Position numbers and translations under genes: made by a program. A stretch of 64,000 nt of DNA from Parabacteroides gordonii MS-1 = DSM 23371 (GTDB taxonomy: Bacteria; Bacteroidota; Bacteroidia; Bacteroidales; Tannerellaceae). A model generated the notes under the pieces. That model was not told the origin of the DNA, did not search any database, and saw nothing but the letters and a program-made list of their open reading frames with translations. This document shows, in pieces, positions 35,975 to 45,743 of this stretch (positions are counted from its first letter, which is position 1; every line of letters begins with the position of its first letter). The stretch spans positions 857,672 to 921,671 of the forward strand of contig NZ_KQ033920.1 of NCBI RefSeq assembly GCF_000969825.1. Reading direction: 5' to 3'.

Positions 35975-37147
35975 TTATATACTTTTACAATATTGAACAA
36001 TTTCCCGGAAAGCATTATCCTGCATAGCAGCCAACCGGTCTGCATATTCCAGCGCAGCTTTTTTTTTCTGCCGGATCGAATCCTGATCGACTGATCGATA
36101 AAACGCATTAATTGAAGAGTCATAATCATCCGTTTCAGGAATGAGCCAGATAGCATCCGGAAACATAGTATACCCTTCCGACTGTTCAGAAGCATTATAC
36201 AATACCGGAGTCCCCGCACAGATTGCACTAACAACTTTGGAAGGAACACAAACATGATCCCAGCAAGTTAACAACGAAGCAACATTGATATCGGCAAAAG
36301 TAAGTTCTTCAGCCGAAACATAATCCGTCAAAACTACTCCGGGAATTGAACTTACCACAGGTAAAACTCTCCCGGCCTTAGCCCCGTAAAGAGAAAGTAT
36401 TATGGCAAACTTATCGGGATCCAACAATTCGATAAGCCGGGTCAAAAAATAGTCGTCATGTGCCTCTCCCAGATTTCCTGCATAACACAGGATTATTTTC
36501 TCTCTATACTGTTCTTTCCACCAGGGAACTACTCCCCCAACAGCTTGCCTGACCGAATTTATTCCGCAGGGTAGTATCGTATGAGGAATTTCAGTTTTAT
36601 ATTTATCCCTCAAATAACCATACTGCTGTTCTCCCAAAGCGATCATAAAGTCAGGAGTATGCCGATAGACATACTGATGTATGAGTCTGAATGCGGAATT
36701 ACCGGCACTCACCAGTCCGGCCGAACAAAAAGCATCCGGATATAAATCCATCGTCCAGAATACCCACCGCGAACGGCTGAAATGCTTAAATACGGCCGCC
36801 CAGAAATTGATCAGTGACGGATTGGTAAGTACAATCCGTACATCCGCATCGGTCATCCGGCAAGCACTGAATACCAGCCGAAAGCCGTCCAACAAGCTGA
36901 CCAATAACCGGCATATCTTATTACTGCCGTTATAAACCGCCTTCAGCTCCGTAACCAGGTAGGGTAACTGAACATTTTCGGCAACCTGCCCTTTATAAAT
37001 GGCATCGATCGAGAAAGTATGAACCTCCAACCCATTCGAATAAAGGAGATCTGCCATCAACCTGACAGATCTCCCCGCTATGGACGGATGCCGGGGACTG
37101 AATTTCTCTATGATATCTACTTTTATTATTTTTCTTTCCTTATTCAT
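35975..37147 (-). CDS. GT4-type glycosyltransferase
   Basis: 390 residues, GT-B fold. SPRHPSIAGRSVRLMADLL near the N-terminus, VFWTMDLYPDAF, ILPCGIN and the C-terminal VCVPSKVVSAICAGTPVLYN with a loosely conserved E-x7-E region. Resembles WbuB-like transferases of O-antigen clusters. Acceptor and donor unknown. Confidence 0.8.
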   Translation of the reverse strand: MNKERKIIKVDIIEKFSPRHPSIAGRSVRLMADLLYSNGLEVHTFSIDAIYKGQVAENVQLPYLVTELKAVYNGSNKICRLLVSLLDGFRLVFSACRMTDADVRIVLTNPSLINFWAAVFKHFSRSRWVFWTMDLYPDAFCSAGLVSAGNSAFRLIHQYVYRHTPDFMIALGEQQYGYLRDKYKTEIPHTILPCGINSVRQAVGGVVPWWKEQYREKIILCYAGNLGEAHDDYFLTRLIELLDPDKFAIILSLYGAKAGRVLPVVSSIPGVVLTDYVSAEELTFADINVASLLTCWDHVCVPSKVVSAICAGTPVLYNASEQSEGYTMFPDAIWLIPETDDYDSSINAFYRSVDQDSIRQKKKAALEYADRLAAMQDNAFREIVQYCKSI

Positions 37148-37149
37148 AA

Positions 37150-37336
37150 CTCACCTGTTATCGCTATCAAGCAATTTCAACAAACCGAAAAATACAAGAA
37201 TGAATACAAATCTTTTGATAAATTCAAGCCTGATCCGGGTAAAAAAGCCATTTTAAATTATGAGGAATACAAACGTTTATCTTTCTCGAAATATCTGTTT
37301 TCCCGGCAATTTCTTCATCGACTGCCGCGAACGTAG
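37150..37336 (+). pseudogene. Possible plus-strand gene remnant
   Basis: The only part of the glycan locus where the plus strand reads like protein: a ~60-codon open stretch with Lys/Glu/Tyr-rich, natural-looking sequence (KQFQQTEKYKNEYKSFDKF; ILNYEEYKRLSFSKYLFSRQ) ending at a TAG (37334-37336). No start codon or family recognised. It fills a 226 bp gap and could be the tail of a lost gene. Confidence 0.25.
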
Positions 37337-37373
37337 GAAATAGGAAGGCTGTTTCAGATTGATGATATAAGTT

Positions 37374-38417
37374 TTATCTTATCTGCCATCCTTCATATAT
37401 TTCCCGGAAAATCTGATCCAATGAGCGTGTAATATCCCAAGCCGGATAATGTGCCTTCATCTTACTTAAGTCGCTGTAGTAGCAGATATGATCTCCTATA
37501 CGATTCTCATCCGTATAATCATAGATCATCTTCTTGCCGGATAGTTTTTCTATTTTATCAAAAGCTTCCCATATCGAACAAGTATTATCCTTTCCACCAC
37601 CGATATTATAGACTTCCGCCACACGCGGAGCTTTAATAAACTCTTCCATAAAACGAGCCACATCATACGAATGGATATTATCACGCACCTGTTTACCCTT
37701 ATATCCGAACACATGATACGCTTTCCCTTCCAGGTTACATTTGATCAGATAACTCAAAAAGCCATGAAGTTCCACCCCTGTATGGTTCGGCCCGGTCAGA
37801 CAACCACCCCGTAATATACAACTCGGCATTCCGAAGTAACGCCCATATTCCTGCACCATCACATCCCCGGCTACTTTGGAAGCCCCGAAAATGGAATGTT
37901 TACTTTGATCGATACGGAATGTTTCAGGAATACCGTTCAAATAAGCATCATCCGCATATTCCCAACGGGTTTCCAGTTCTTTCATAGGGATCTCATTCGG
38001 CGCATCCCCGTATACTTTATTGGTCGACATATGCAGGAAAGGGATATCCAGGCGGTAACGGCGGGTCGCTTCCAGCATATTTAACGTACCGACGGCATTC
38101 GTATCGAAATCGTCGAACGGGATCGATGCCGCCCGGTCATGGCTCGGCTGGGCAGCCGTATGGACAATTGCATCCGGTTGAATTTCGGAAACAAGACGGA
38201 TAATACCTTCCCTGTCACGAATATCCATTTCGTGATGTACAAAACCCGGAATCAAACGTTGCAAACGTTTCTGGTTCCAACGCGTATCGCCCTGTGGCCC
38301 GAAGAATACAGCCCGTTGATCATTGTCAACCCCATGTATTTCCCATCCTAGTTCAGAGAAATGCATACACACTTCCGAACCTATCAGTCCGGAAGAACCT
38401 GTTACTAAAAGTTTCAT
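37374..38417 (-). CDS. NAD-dependent epimerase, CDP-paratose/tyvelose-epimerase-like
   Basis: 347 residues, extended [14 protein letters not shown] (GxxGxxG), [32 protein letters not shown]. The usual catalytic Tyr-x3-Lys reads FGASK here, so Tyr is replaced by Phe. Best resembles CDP-paratose 2-epimerase-like proteins of polysaccharide loci. Exact sugar unknown. Confidence 0.8.
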   Translation of the reverse strand: MKLLVTGSSGLIGSEVCMHFSELGWEIHGVDNDQRAVFFGPQGDTRWNQKRLQRLIPGFVHHEMDIRDREGIIRLVSEIQPDAIVHTAAQPSHDRAASIPFDDFDTNAVGTLNMLEATRRYRLDIPFLHMSTNKVYGDAPNEIPMKELETRWEYADDAYLNGIPETFRIDQSKHSIFGASKVAGDVMVQEYGRYFGMPSCILRGGCLTGPNHTGVELHGFLSYLIKCNLEGKAYHVFGYKGKQVRDNIHSYDVARFMEEFIKAPRVAEVYNIGGGKDNTCSIWEAFDKIEKLSGKKMIYDYTDENRIGDHICYYSDLSKMKAHYPAWDITRSLDQIFREIYEGWQIR

Positions 38418-38509
38418 AAATTAGAATTATTAAGTTTATATTAGCTCTATGCACCTGCTATAAATCATGTGCATATATTTATTTCGACTATATATATTTG
38501 ATTTTTTCA

Positions 38510-39523
38510 TCATCGAAATCCTATTCGATGGAATAATTTGGAAAGACTGAATATCGACATGAAAAACAGGTCAGCCAGAAAATCATTTTTTAATCTCATT
38601 CCTATACCCAATACCCCGCTTTCATAATTTCCATATGAAAAACAATCCCGAAGTTTGTTTAAATAATCCAATCGTTTTTTTCTTTTCGGAACATTATTCA
38701 AACGGTACATATTTATTATCGTCATTTGCTTTTCTTTCTGACTAAATAATTTAGCAGCATTATTGAATACATGACTTTTCAAATGGTCAGCCAATAAATG
38801 TATTTTTTCACATTCAATGATACACGACAAATAATGTTGGTTAAAATCTATATTTCTATTAAATGATTGGGAAGATAAATGAATCCGATAGTAGTAAGTA
38901 CAAACCGGATATAACCTGACTGATTCTATTGTTAAGCAATAGTCAAACATAAATACGGCATCTTCATGATAGGGTAACCGAGAATCAAATCGTATTTGAC
39001 GAGAATGGATAATCTCCGTTTTTAAAGACTTATTACACGCATATCCAAACTCGTTACAATTGAGCAGTTCAGATAAAACATCCGGTAAAGATACTGTACT
39101 TTCGGCAGAAATATTATTTAATGGCACATTACTTATAACTCCCTCGAACTCGCGCGACATTTCTGTATAAACGATATCATAATCAAATTCTTTTCGAGCT
39201 TCCACGTAAGATTTTAAATAATCTGCAGATACCCAGTCATCCGAATCTACAAAATTAATATAACGCCCGCATGCCTTTTCCATTCCCTTATTTCTGGCAG
39301 CAGATACGCCTGAATTCTTTTCATGAAAAACCCGTATCCGTGAATCTTTCTTTTCATATTCGTCACAAATAAATCCACTTCTGTCTGTCGAACCATCATC
39401 TATCAAAAGCAACTCAAAATCAGAAAAAGTTTGTGCTAACAAACTGTCTATGCAAACGTTTATAAATTGTTCGGTATTATAAACCGGAACAATAATCGAA
39501 AAAACCGGCAATTTCTTAACCAT
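38510..39523 (-). CDS. GT2 family glycosyltransferase
   Basis: 337 residues, GT-A fold. Starts MVKKLPVFSIIVPVYNTEQF, with LLIDDGSTD, FVDSDDW (DxD) and a helical C-terminus. Transfers a sugar from a nucleotide donor during repeat-unit assembly on the inner face of the membrane. One base away from the next GT2 gene. Linkage unknown. Confidence 0.88.
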   Translation of the reverse strand: MVKKLPVFSIIVPVYNTEQFINVCIDSLLAQTFSDFELLLIDDGSTDRSGFICDEYEKKDSRIRVFHEKNSGVSAARNKGMEKACGRYINFVDSDDWVSADYLKSYVEARKEFDYDIVYTEMSREFEGVISNVPLNNISAESTVSLPDVLSELLNCNEFGYACNKSLKTEIIHSRQIRFDSRLPYHEDAVFMFDYCLTIESVRLYPVCTYYYRIHLSSQSFNRNIDFNQHYLSCIIECEKIHLLADHLKSHVFNNAAKLFSQKEKQMTIINMYRLNNVPKRKKRLDYLNKLRDCFSYGNYESGVLGIGMRLKNDFLADLFFMSIFSLSKLFHRIGFR

Positions 39524-39524
39524 A

Positions 39525-40502
39525 TTATTGAAATCTTGTTTTTCGTAACAGAGAAATACCCCGCCATCCTACTTCAATCCCGATCCTTGACAAAACAGGA
39601 AAATAAAGATAACCTCCACATGCCAGATAAAAAAATTTTCTTTTTCTCCATAACATGCTTCTTATTTCCTCTTTATTCCAATAATAAGTTCTTAACCTAT
39701 TATCAGTATCCGGCACGTTCTTTCTTATACAAGATAAGAAAAATGGAAAAAACAGTAAAGACACCTTATTTATAATCCGTTGTTCATAATCATGTATGTC
39801 AAACAAATCAAAAATAGCCTCCACCATTTCGATATTCATGGTAATTGCATTATCATTATGTCTGCATGTTACAGATAACGAATGCCTTACATAATTATAG
39901 ACATACAATTCTATATAGGCAGCCTGCTTCACATTCAACGTTATTTGCATATTTATGAATAAGTCTTCTCCCATAGCAATAGGCTTATAAACGATTCGTT
40001 CGTCAAACAATGTCTTCCGGATCAATCGGCCACACAAACTCCAACAAAATCCATTCAACAGATCAATAAGTAGATTTTGTCCTGATAATCCGTTGATCTC
40101 AGAAATGGCACAGTTCTTTTCCCGGTTGTCTCCATAAACTGTATAAAAATTCCCAACCACATAATCTGCATTTCTTTTTATTGCTTCAGAATAGAGTTCA
40201 CTGATTGCATTTTTTTTCTAAAAATCATCTCCGTCAAGATAAAAGACATATTCACCGCGAGCGACTTCCAATCCTGACTTACGGGCATAAATTACTCCCT
40301 GATTATTTTGATCGACCATCACTATACGTTCGTCAAGAGCCGCATATTCCTTTATGACATCAGAAGTAGTATCTGTCGAGCCATCGTTAACAACGATTAT
40401 TTCGAGATCTACAAACGTTTGATTAATACAGGATGATAAGCAATAACCCAAAAAAGAGGACATATTGTATGCCGGTATAATAATTGAAACTTTTACATTC
40501 AT
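39525..40502 (-). pseudogene. GT2 family glycosyltransferase interrupted by one in-frame amber codon
   Basis: A GT2 gene in one continuous frame from ATG 40502 (MNVKVSIIIPAYNMSSF, VVNDGSTD, YLDGDDF) broken only by TAG at 40218-40220, right after the DxD-containing segment. Beyond it the frame continues KKNAISELYSEAIKRNADY through to a normal C-terminus at 39525. A TTG (Leu) to TAG change would explain it. An internal Met at 40160 would give only a C-terminal piece. It may be a recent mutation, an assembly error or a suppressed stop. Confidence 0.8.
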
Positions 40503-40522
40503 AATATTTATTGTATTATTTC

Positions 40523-41317
40523 CTATTCATTGCGTCCTAACCCTATCTTTCTGAATGCCAATACGCGGAAAAACAATAAGAGTCCCCAATATTTTTGTAA
40601 CAAGAAATTTCTTGCCATATATCTGAATGGCAAATCTTTACGGGGTAGCTGACAAATTGAATTATCCTGGATTTCAGTATCAATCTGTTTCATTGAAGAA
40701 GCTCCGGCCGCCAAATTAGGATAAATACCATCCACACGTATGCCATGACAATTCATATAAACAAAATCGTCGGCAACGATAGATGCCCTTGAAACGGATA
40801 ATAATTTTTTCGCAGCTTTCCTGTTAATGAGATAAGCACATGTGCCCCAGGCATCAGATACTTTAAAAACAGAAAAAGAGTTTATCTGAAAAGAGTTTCC
40901 CGGATAATAAATATACTGTATTGAAAGAGTGATCAGATGTGATTTCCGCCGACTCAGTTTTGCTGTCAATTGTTGTAATATTTCTTCCGTTTCCTCCACA
41001 GGATATAAAAACGTAACATCATCTTCCAAAATCAGTGCGAACTCATTATCCGACTCCAGAAATCTTCTATAACATTCCCTATGACTTAACGTGCAACCTA
41101 TTTCTCCCCGTTTGGGAGTCCGCTCGTACCGGTAAATAAACTTTAATGTGTGGAAACGGCTGGTAACCTCTTCTGCTGACATTTTCCTACCATCAACTGC
41201 TTCTACCAGTTCGATGTCCAAAAGCCTGTGTCCAGCCGTTTCCCTCAGAACTCTCTCTCTCCGTTCGACCGATTCTTTCAGATTAATGAGATAAGTTTTT
41301 ATTGTACTCTTTTTCAT
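40523..41317 (-). CDS. GT25 family glycosyltransferase
   Basis: 264 residues from MKKSTIKTYLINLKES at 41317, just after the Wzc stop. GT25 signatures: YLINLKESVERRERVL, GEIGCTLSHRECYRRF, FALILEDDV and VADDFVYMN. The family (LPS beta-1,4-galactosyltransferase-like) acts on lipooligosaccharide or glycoproteins. A second GT25 is at 59859-60626. Confidence 0.85.
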   Translation of the reverse strand: MKKSTIKTYLINLKESVERRERVLRETAGHRLLDIELVEAVDGRKMSAEEVTSRFHTLKFIYRYERTPKRGEIGCTLSHRECYRRFLESDNEFALILEDDVTFLYPVEETEEILQQLTAKLSRRKSHLITLSIQYIYYPGNSFQINSFSVFKVSDAWGTCAYLINRKAAKKLLSVSRASIVADDFVYMNCHGIRVDGIYPNLAAGASSMKQIDTEIQDNSICQLPRKDLPFRYMARNFLLQKYWGLLLFFRVLAFRKIGLGRNE

Positions 41318-41318
41318 A

Positions 41319-43637
41319 TCACTTGCTTCCATAACTGTATCCATAATTATATCCATAATTATATCCGTAGTAGGAACGATGGTAACATACCCCATTCAAT
41401 ACCACTGCCATATGTGGTAACTTGCTTTCTGTATATAGCTTTTCAACCTCCGGCAACAATCTGCGGTCCATACGCCCTTCTCTTATCACATAAATGCATA
41501 AATCTGCTACTCTGCTTATTATCCTGGCATCTGCAACTATTCCATAAGGAACCGTATCTAACAGGATATATTCATATTCACCTCTTAAAAAAGACATCAA
41601 TTCATCCAAACGACTATTTAACAGGAGTTCCGACGGATTCGGAGGAATCGGGCCGGAGGAAATAACATCCAATCCAGTCTGCCATTGACTTTTTCGAATA
41701 ATTTTTCCGATATCCGTTATATTTCCGGATAAATAATTGGTAAGTCCCGGCAAAATTTTTCCATCACTGTCTTTTTCCGATCCCTTACGAATATCCATTT
41801 CCAACAAAATAACCCGCTTACCGGTTAAAGCCAAAGCGATTGCCAGGTTGGTAGATACAAAAGTCTTTCCCGATACCGGATTAAATGAAGTAAACATGAT
41901 GGACTGCGCTCCCGAGCTTTTCTCCTGCATAAAATCAAGGTTCGAGCGAATAATGCGAAACGCTTCCGAAAGAGGATCACGTCCTTGTTCGTGAACAACA
42001 GCCAAACCTGACTTAGTCGACTTGCGAGGCACTTCACCCAAAAACGGGATTGTCAAATTATCTTCTATATCTTTTCGCCCATGTACCCCGATATCGAGCA
42101 ACTGCTGGATATAGAAAACCATACCCGGTACCACTATACCGGCAATTAAGGCTCCGAATAGGATCACTAGGATATTGGCTCCTGCCCTGCCGGCATCATA
42201 AGCTTCATCTACGACTCGCAGATTACTGTCGGCAGTAGCCAGGGTCAGCGCATTTTCCTCCCGTTTGTTCAATAAATACAAGAACAGCTCTTCTTTTATC
42301 TTCTGCTGGCGCTCCACCGACAAAACATACTTCTCCTGTGTCGGAATAGAACTTATCTTACTGATTTCCAATGTCTGCATACGGCGTGAAAAATCCAGTT
42401 TCGTATGGATAGCCTCTTTCGTATTCCGCAAGCTTTCGCCAATGGTACGCCGTAAGGAAGACAGTTCCGTGCTGCGTTCTTTAACAGCCGGGCTGTTATC
42501 TCCGGCATTCACCTTAAGTTTATTCCGTTCCAGTAATGTATTATTGTACTTTTCAATCATCCCTTCTATACCGATGTTTGCTATCCCGGTATTGACAGGA
42601 AGTAGTCGTTCCTCTTTCAAGGGATCATGCAGATACAACTGGATAAGTCCGATCAGTTCCACCTGGTTGGTCAGTTCAGTCACTTCCCGGTCATATCGGT
42701 TGCGGTTATCCAGATAGATTCTGGCTTCCTGCCCAAGGTCAGCCGACTTATTCTGTTTCCTGTATTCCTCAATGTGGCCTTCTACATCTCCCAGTTCCTG
42801 ATTGATCAGTTGTAAACGTTCATCGATGAAAACAGCAGTATTCCGGATAACCATATTCTTATCCCGCATAGATTCATCGACATACACTTGTATCAATGTA
42901 TTCAGAATATCATCTCCTCTCTCCGGATTCGTATCTTGGTAAGTCAAAGTCAGCAAATTGGCATCCTTTACCGAACGCTCGGCCTCCAGTTTACCCAGAC
43001 ATGAAGAAATAAGGGATTCCTTCCCTGCACAGATTACCTGTACCGGAATATCCTTCCATTTCTCATTATAGGAAGGAGTACGATGTACGACCATTCGTCC
43101 GACCGGACTATCCTGGGGATTACCGAAAGTATATGTTATAACACCTTCCGGATCATCTTCCAAGCCTTCTATCCTGTAATTGTCACCCTCCAGAGGTATA
43201 ATGGAAAAAACGGCAGGATGGGTAAACGTAGAATCAGGAAAGTGAACAGTTACCGGTGAATCCGAATACAATGTTTTATTCTTCAAGCCGTCATCTACTG
43301 TATATTCGATTTCCAACCCTAACCTGCCTATCACTTGCCCCATCAATAGGCGTGATTTGAATATCAGAATTTCTCCATCCACATTATTATTGCTGTCGTC
43401 AAACATCTGCTTTTCATTAAAAGCTTCCTCCGTCTTTACTTTATTTTTTAACTGCACAATCGCTTCCCGCTTATAAACGACCGGAACCGTTCGCACATAC
43501 ACGAAAGCCAGTCCCAGACATAAAAAAATGGATAAGGCGAACCAATGCCAACGGGCAATCAGGACATCAACAACAGTACGAAGATTGAACTCACTTTTCA
43601 GATGCCACTCTTCTACATAAGGTTTTTCCTTACTCAT
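41319..43637 (-). CDS. Wzc-type chain-length determinant and tyrosine autokinase
   Basis: 772 residues. N-terminal Wzz domain with membrane helix (ALSIFLCLGLAFVYV), long coiled-coil periplasmic part, second membrane helix (ANILVILFGALIAGIVVPGMV, split), then the BY-kinase: Walker A-like FNPVSGKTFVSTN, A' VILLEMDIRKG, B YILLDTVPYG. The C-terminus is a Tyr cluster (SYYGYNYGYNYGYSYG). Controls polymer length and export with Wza via cycles of Tyr phosphorylation. The Tyr cluster is encoded by 12 bp tandem repeats at about 41334-41369. Confidence 0.92.
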   Translation of the reverse strand: MSKEKPYVEEWHLKSEFNLRTVVDVLIARWHWFALSIFLCLGLAFVYVRTVPVVYKREAIVQLKNKVKTEEAFNEKQMFDDSNNNVDGEILIFKSRLLMGQVIGRLGLEIEYTVDDGLKNKTLYSDSPVTVHFPDSTFTHPAVFSIIPLEGDNYRIEGLEDDPEGVITYTFGNPQDSPVGRMVVHRTPSYNEKWKDIPVQVICAGKESLISSCLGKLEAERSVKDANLLTLTYQDTNPERGDDILNTLIQVYVDESMRDKNMVIRNTAVFIDERLQLINQELGDVEGHIEEYRKQNKSADLGQEARIYLDNRNRYDREVTELTNQVELIGLIQLYLHDPLKEERLLPVNTGIANIGIEGMIEKYNNTLLERNKLKVNAGDNSPAVKERSTELSSLRRTIGESLRNTKEAIHTKLDFSRRMQTLEISKISSIPTQEKYVLSVERQQKIKEELFLYLLNKREENALTLATADSNLRVVDEAYDAGRAGANILVILFGALIAGIVVPGMVFYIQQLLDIGVHGRKDIEDNLTIPFLGEVPRKSTKSGLAVVHEQGRDPLSEAFRIIRSNLDFMQEKSSGAQSIMFTSFNPVSGKTFVSTNLAIALALTGKRVILLEMDIRKGSEKDSDGKILPGLTNYLSGNITDIGKIIRKSQWQTGLDVISSGPIPPNPSELLLNSRLDELMSFLRGEYEYILLDTVPYGIVADARIISRVADLCIYVIREGRMDRRLLPEVEKLYTESKLPHMAVVLNGVCYHRSYYGYNYGYNYGYSYGSK

Positions 43638-43643
43638 ACGATA

Positions 43644-44423
43644 TTATTTAAAAATAAGTACACAAGTCGACATAACGAATGATATCAAAGACATCCAGGT
43701 ACCTACGCTGGTAAACTGGTTCTGGGTGCTTGCTTCCGCTTTGATCCGGTTAGGTTCCACATAAACCATATCATTCTGTTGCAGATAATAATCGGGCGAT
43801 TTAAATACATCCCTCGACCGGAGATCATGGTACAAAATAGTACGTTCCCCGTCTTTTTCGCGTATCACAGCAACTCGGTTACGACGTCCGTGTATCGTTA
43901 AATCTCCTGCCATGCTCAAAGCTTCAAACAGTGTAACCCGTTCGGATGTAATATTGTAGGTTCCTGGCCGGTTTACTTCTCCCAGTACCATAATACGGAA
44001 ATTCTGAAAGCGCACCGTTACAATTGGATCTTTTATATATTCTCCTTTTCTCAACTCATCCTGTACCAGTTCCGTTACTTTCCGTCTGGTCAGACCTGCG
44101 ACCTTCACTCTACCCAACAAAGGGAAATTAATCGTTCCGTCCACTTCCACCAGGTATCCCCTGTTTCCGTTATATCCTCCATAATTTCCCCCATTGTTTC
44201 CCCATATTTGCAGATTGAATGGTTGCAACAATTCCGGTTCGGCACAACTGACCATAATATCCAATATATCGTTTTTCATGATTTTCATTTCAAACGTATC
44301 GACAACCGCCATTTTATCAAATAAGCCCTCTCCCTGTAAATAAGCGATATCCCTTACCGAGCCGCAGGATGACAATAAAATAAGAAACAACAAACTACCC
44401 CAAAAACCATTTATTATTTTCAT
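43644..44423 (-). CDS. Wza-type polysaccharide export lipoprotein
   Basis: 259 residues. Lipobox LLSSCG; Poly_export domain (ILDIMVSCAEPELLQPFN), SLBB domain (IMVLGEVNRPGTYNI) and a C-terminal hydrophobic segment. Outer-membrane channel component for capsule or O-antigen. Overlaps the HU gene upstream by four bases (ATGA) and precedes wzc by six. Confidence 0.9.
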   Translation of the reverse strand: MKIINGFWGSLLFLILLSSCGSVRDIAYLQGEGLFDKMAVVDTFEMKIMKNDILDIMVSCAEPELLQPFNLQIWGNNGGNYGGYNGNRGYLVEVDGTINFPLLGRVKVAGLTRRKVTELVQDELRKGEYIKDPIVTVRFQNFRIMVLGEVNRPGTYNITSERVTLFEALSMAGDLTIHGRRNRVAVIREKDGERTILYHDLRSRDVFKSPDYYLQQNDMVYVEPNRIKAEASTQNQFTSVGTWMSLISFVMSTCVLIFK

Positions 44424-44716
44424 ATACCTGCACCTTTTTCATTTTCGTTCAACTTTGCAAGGAATCCTTTCCCCGGTTTGAATTTTACACTCATTCGTTT
44501 GCGGATCGGACAAACTACTCCGGTACGTGGATTCCGTCCGCTTCTTTCACTCTGTTGCCAAGGCTGAAAATGCCCGAAATTCTGTAACAATACCGATTCA
44601 TTCTTTCCTATCGTCTCTCCCAATACATCACAAATGGTATCGATAAATTTAATAGACATCGTAACCGGCAACGACATGCGCCCGGCAATTTCTTTTGCTA
44701 ATTCAATTTTGTTCAT
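44420..44716 (-). CDS. HU family DNA-binding protein
   Basis: 98 residues. HU/IHF fold with MNKIELAKEIAGRMS at the start and QQSERSGRNPRTGVVCPIRK as DNA arm (conserved RNPRTG). Coupled to wza by a 4 bp overlap. HU genes inside capsule loci are seen in Bacteroidales; regulatory role inferred. Confidence 0.85.
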   Translation of the reverse strand: MNKIELAKEIAGRMSLPVTMSIKFIDTICDVLGETIGKNESVLLQNFGHFQPWQQSERSGRNPRTGVVCPIRKRMSVKFKPGKGFLAKLNENEKGAGI

Positions 44717-44723
44717 ACGTGTA

Positions 44724-45722
44724 TTATTTATTTGTTAATTGTTTCATTAAAAAGAATTTTACTTCGTAGAATATAAATATCAAGACAGACAACCTGTGAT
44801 ACACTAGAAACCCTTTCAACCTTTTAAAACGATATTTTTTAAAATTCTCTCTGTCGGCTGATTGTATCAGATAATTCATCCGTTCATAGCGTTGTTTCCA
44901 CGATAAGCGGTCATGCACATACAAAACTCCGGCAATCTGCTGCGAGAACAAGAGGCGGTACCACTTCTCCATAAGGACATTCAATGCAGGTGGTACATCG
45001 ATATCTTTAGCCAATATAAAAAGGGAAACACTTTTCCATAACCTGAGATGATCCGTAAGAAAAAAAGCATATTTTGCTTTCACCGATAATGATTCTATCT
45101 CTTGGACTACATGATACAAATTATACGAAACACCTCTGATTCCCTCTATATGTTGATAATAGGCATAATTGAAAATCAAATCTTCCCCCCAATTAATGCC
45201 TGAAGGGAAGCGGAGACGGTTAGTTTCGATTATATTCCGATCGTATAATTTGCAAATAGGACCGGCCAATAACCCGTCAGACAATTGCTCCGTTAATAGT
45301 TCAGCGATATTACTATCCATCAAGTATAAGTTGTTTTGTATAGTAACATTCATACTTCCTCCGTCCCTCTGTTGCACATGGTAGCCACAAAGGGGCATAA
45401 TCCCGTTACCTGCAGATTCATATAATAACTGAAGATAATTCTGATCTATCCAATCGTCGCTGTCAATGAAAGCAATATACTCTCCCCTGCTAAATTCCAG
45501 TCCACGGTTACGGGCTACCGATACCCCTCTATTAGGTTGGTTGTATATCCGAAAGCGTAAATCCGCTTTCTCATAACGGTGACATACTTCCAAAGTGCCA
45601 TCTGTCGATCCGTCATCGACAAGAACGCACTCCCAGTCTGTAAAAGTTTGGTACATTATCGAATCGAGACAACGGGATAAACAATAGTCCCTGTTATAAA
45701 CAGGAACAATAATCGAAATCAT
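44724..45722 (-). CDS. GT2 family glycosyltransferase
   Basis: 332 residues. MISIIVPVYNRDYCLSRCL, LVDDGSTDGTL, FIDSDDW (DxD). GT-A inverting transferase; substrate unknown. Eight bases before the HU gene, same operon. Confidence 0.88.
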   Translation of the reverse strand: MISIIVPVYNRDYCLSRCLDSIMYQTFTDWECVLVDDGSTDGTLEVCHRYEKADLRFRIYNQPNRGVSVARNRGLEFSRGEYIAFIDSDDWIDQNYLQLLYESAGNGIMPLCGYHVQQRDGGSMNVTIQNNLYLMDSNIAELLTEQLSDGLLAGPICKLYDRNIIETNRLRFPSGINWGEDLIFNYAYYQHIEGIRGVSYNLYHVVQEIESLSVKAKYAFFLTDHLRLWKSVSLFILAKDIDVPPALNVLMEKWYRLLFSQQIAGVLYVHDRLSWKQRYERMNYLIQSADRENFKKYRFKRLKGFLVYHRLSVLIFIFYEVKFFLMKQLTNK

Positions 45723-45743
45723 AATTTAAATTTTATAAATTGA

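Noticed and set aside
35971-36255. 95-residue extension of the epimerase
   Set aside because: It lies within the GT4 gene in another frame, and the Rossmann motif begins right at the ATG at 35970.
40160-40220. Frameshift in the poly-A/T tract of the GT2 gene
   Set aside because: Frames on both sides are the same; a single TAG codon suffices, although paired homopolymer changes cannot be fully excluded.
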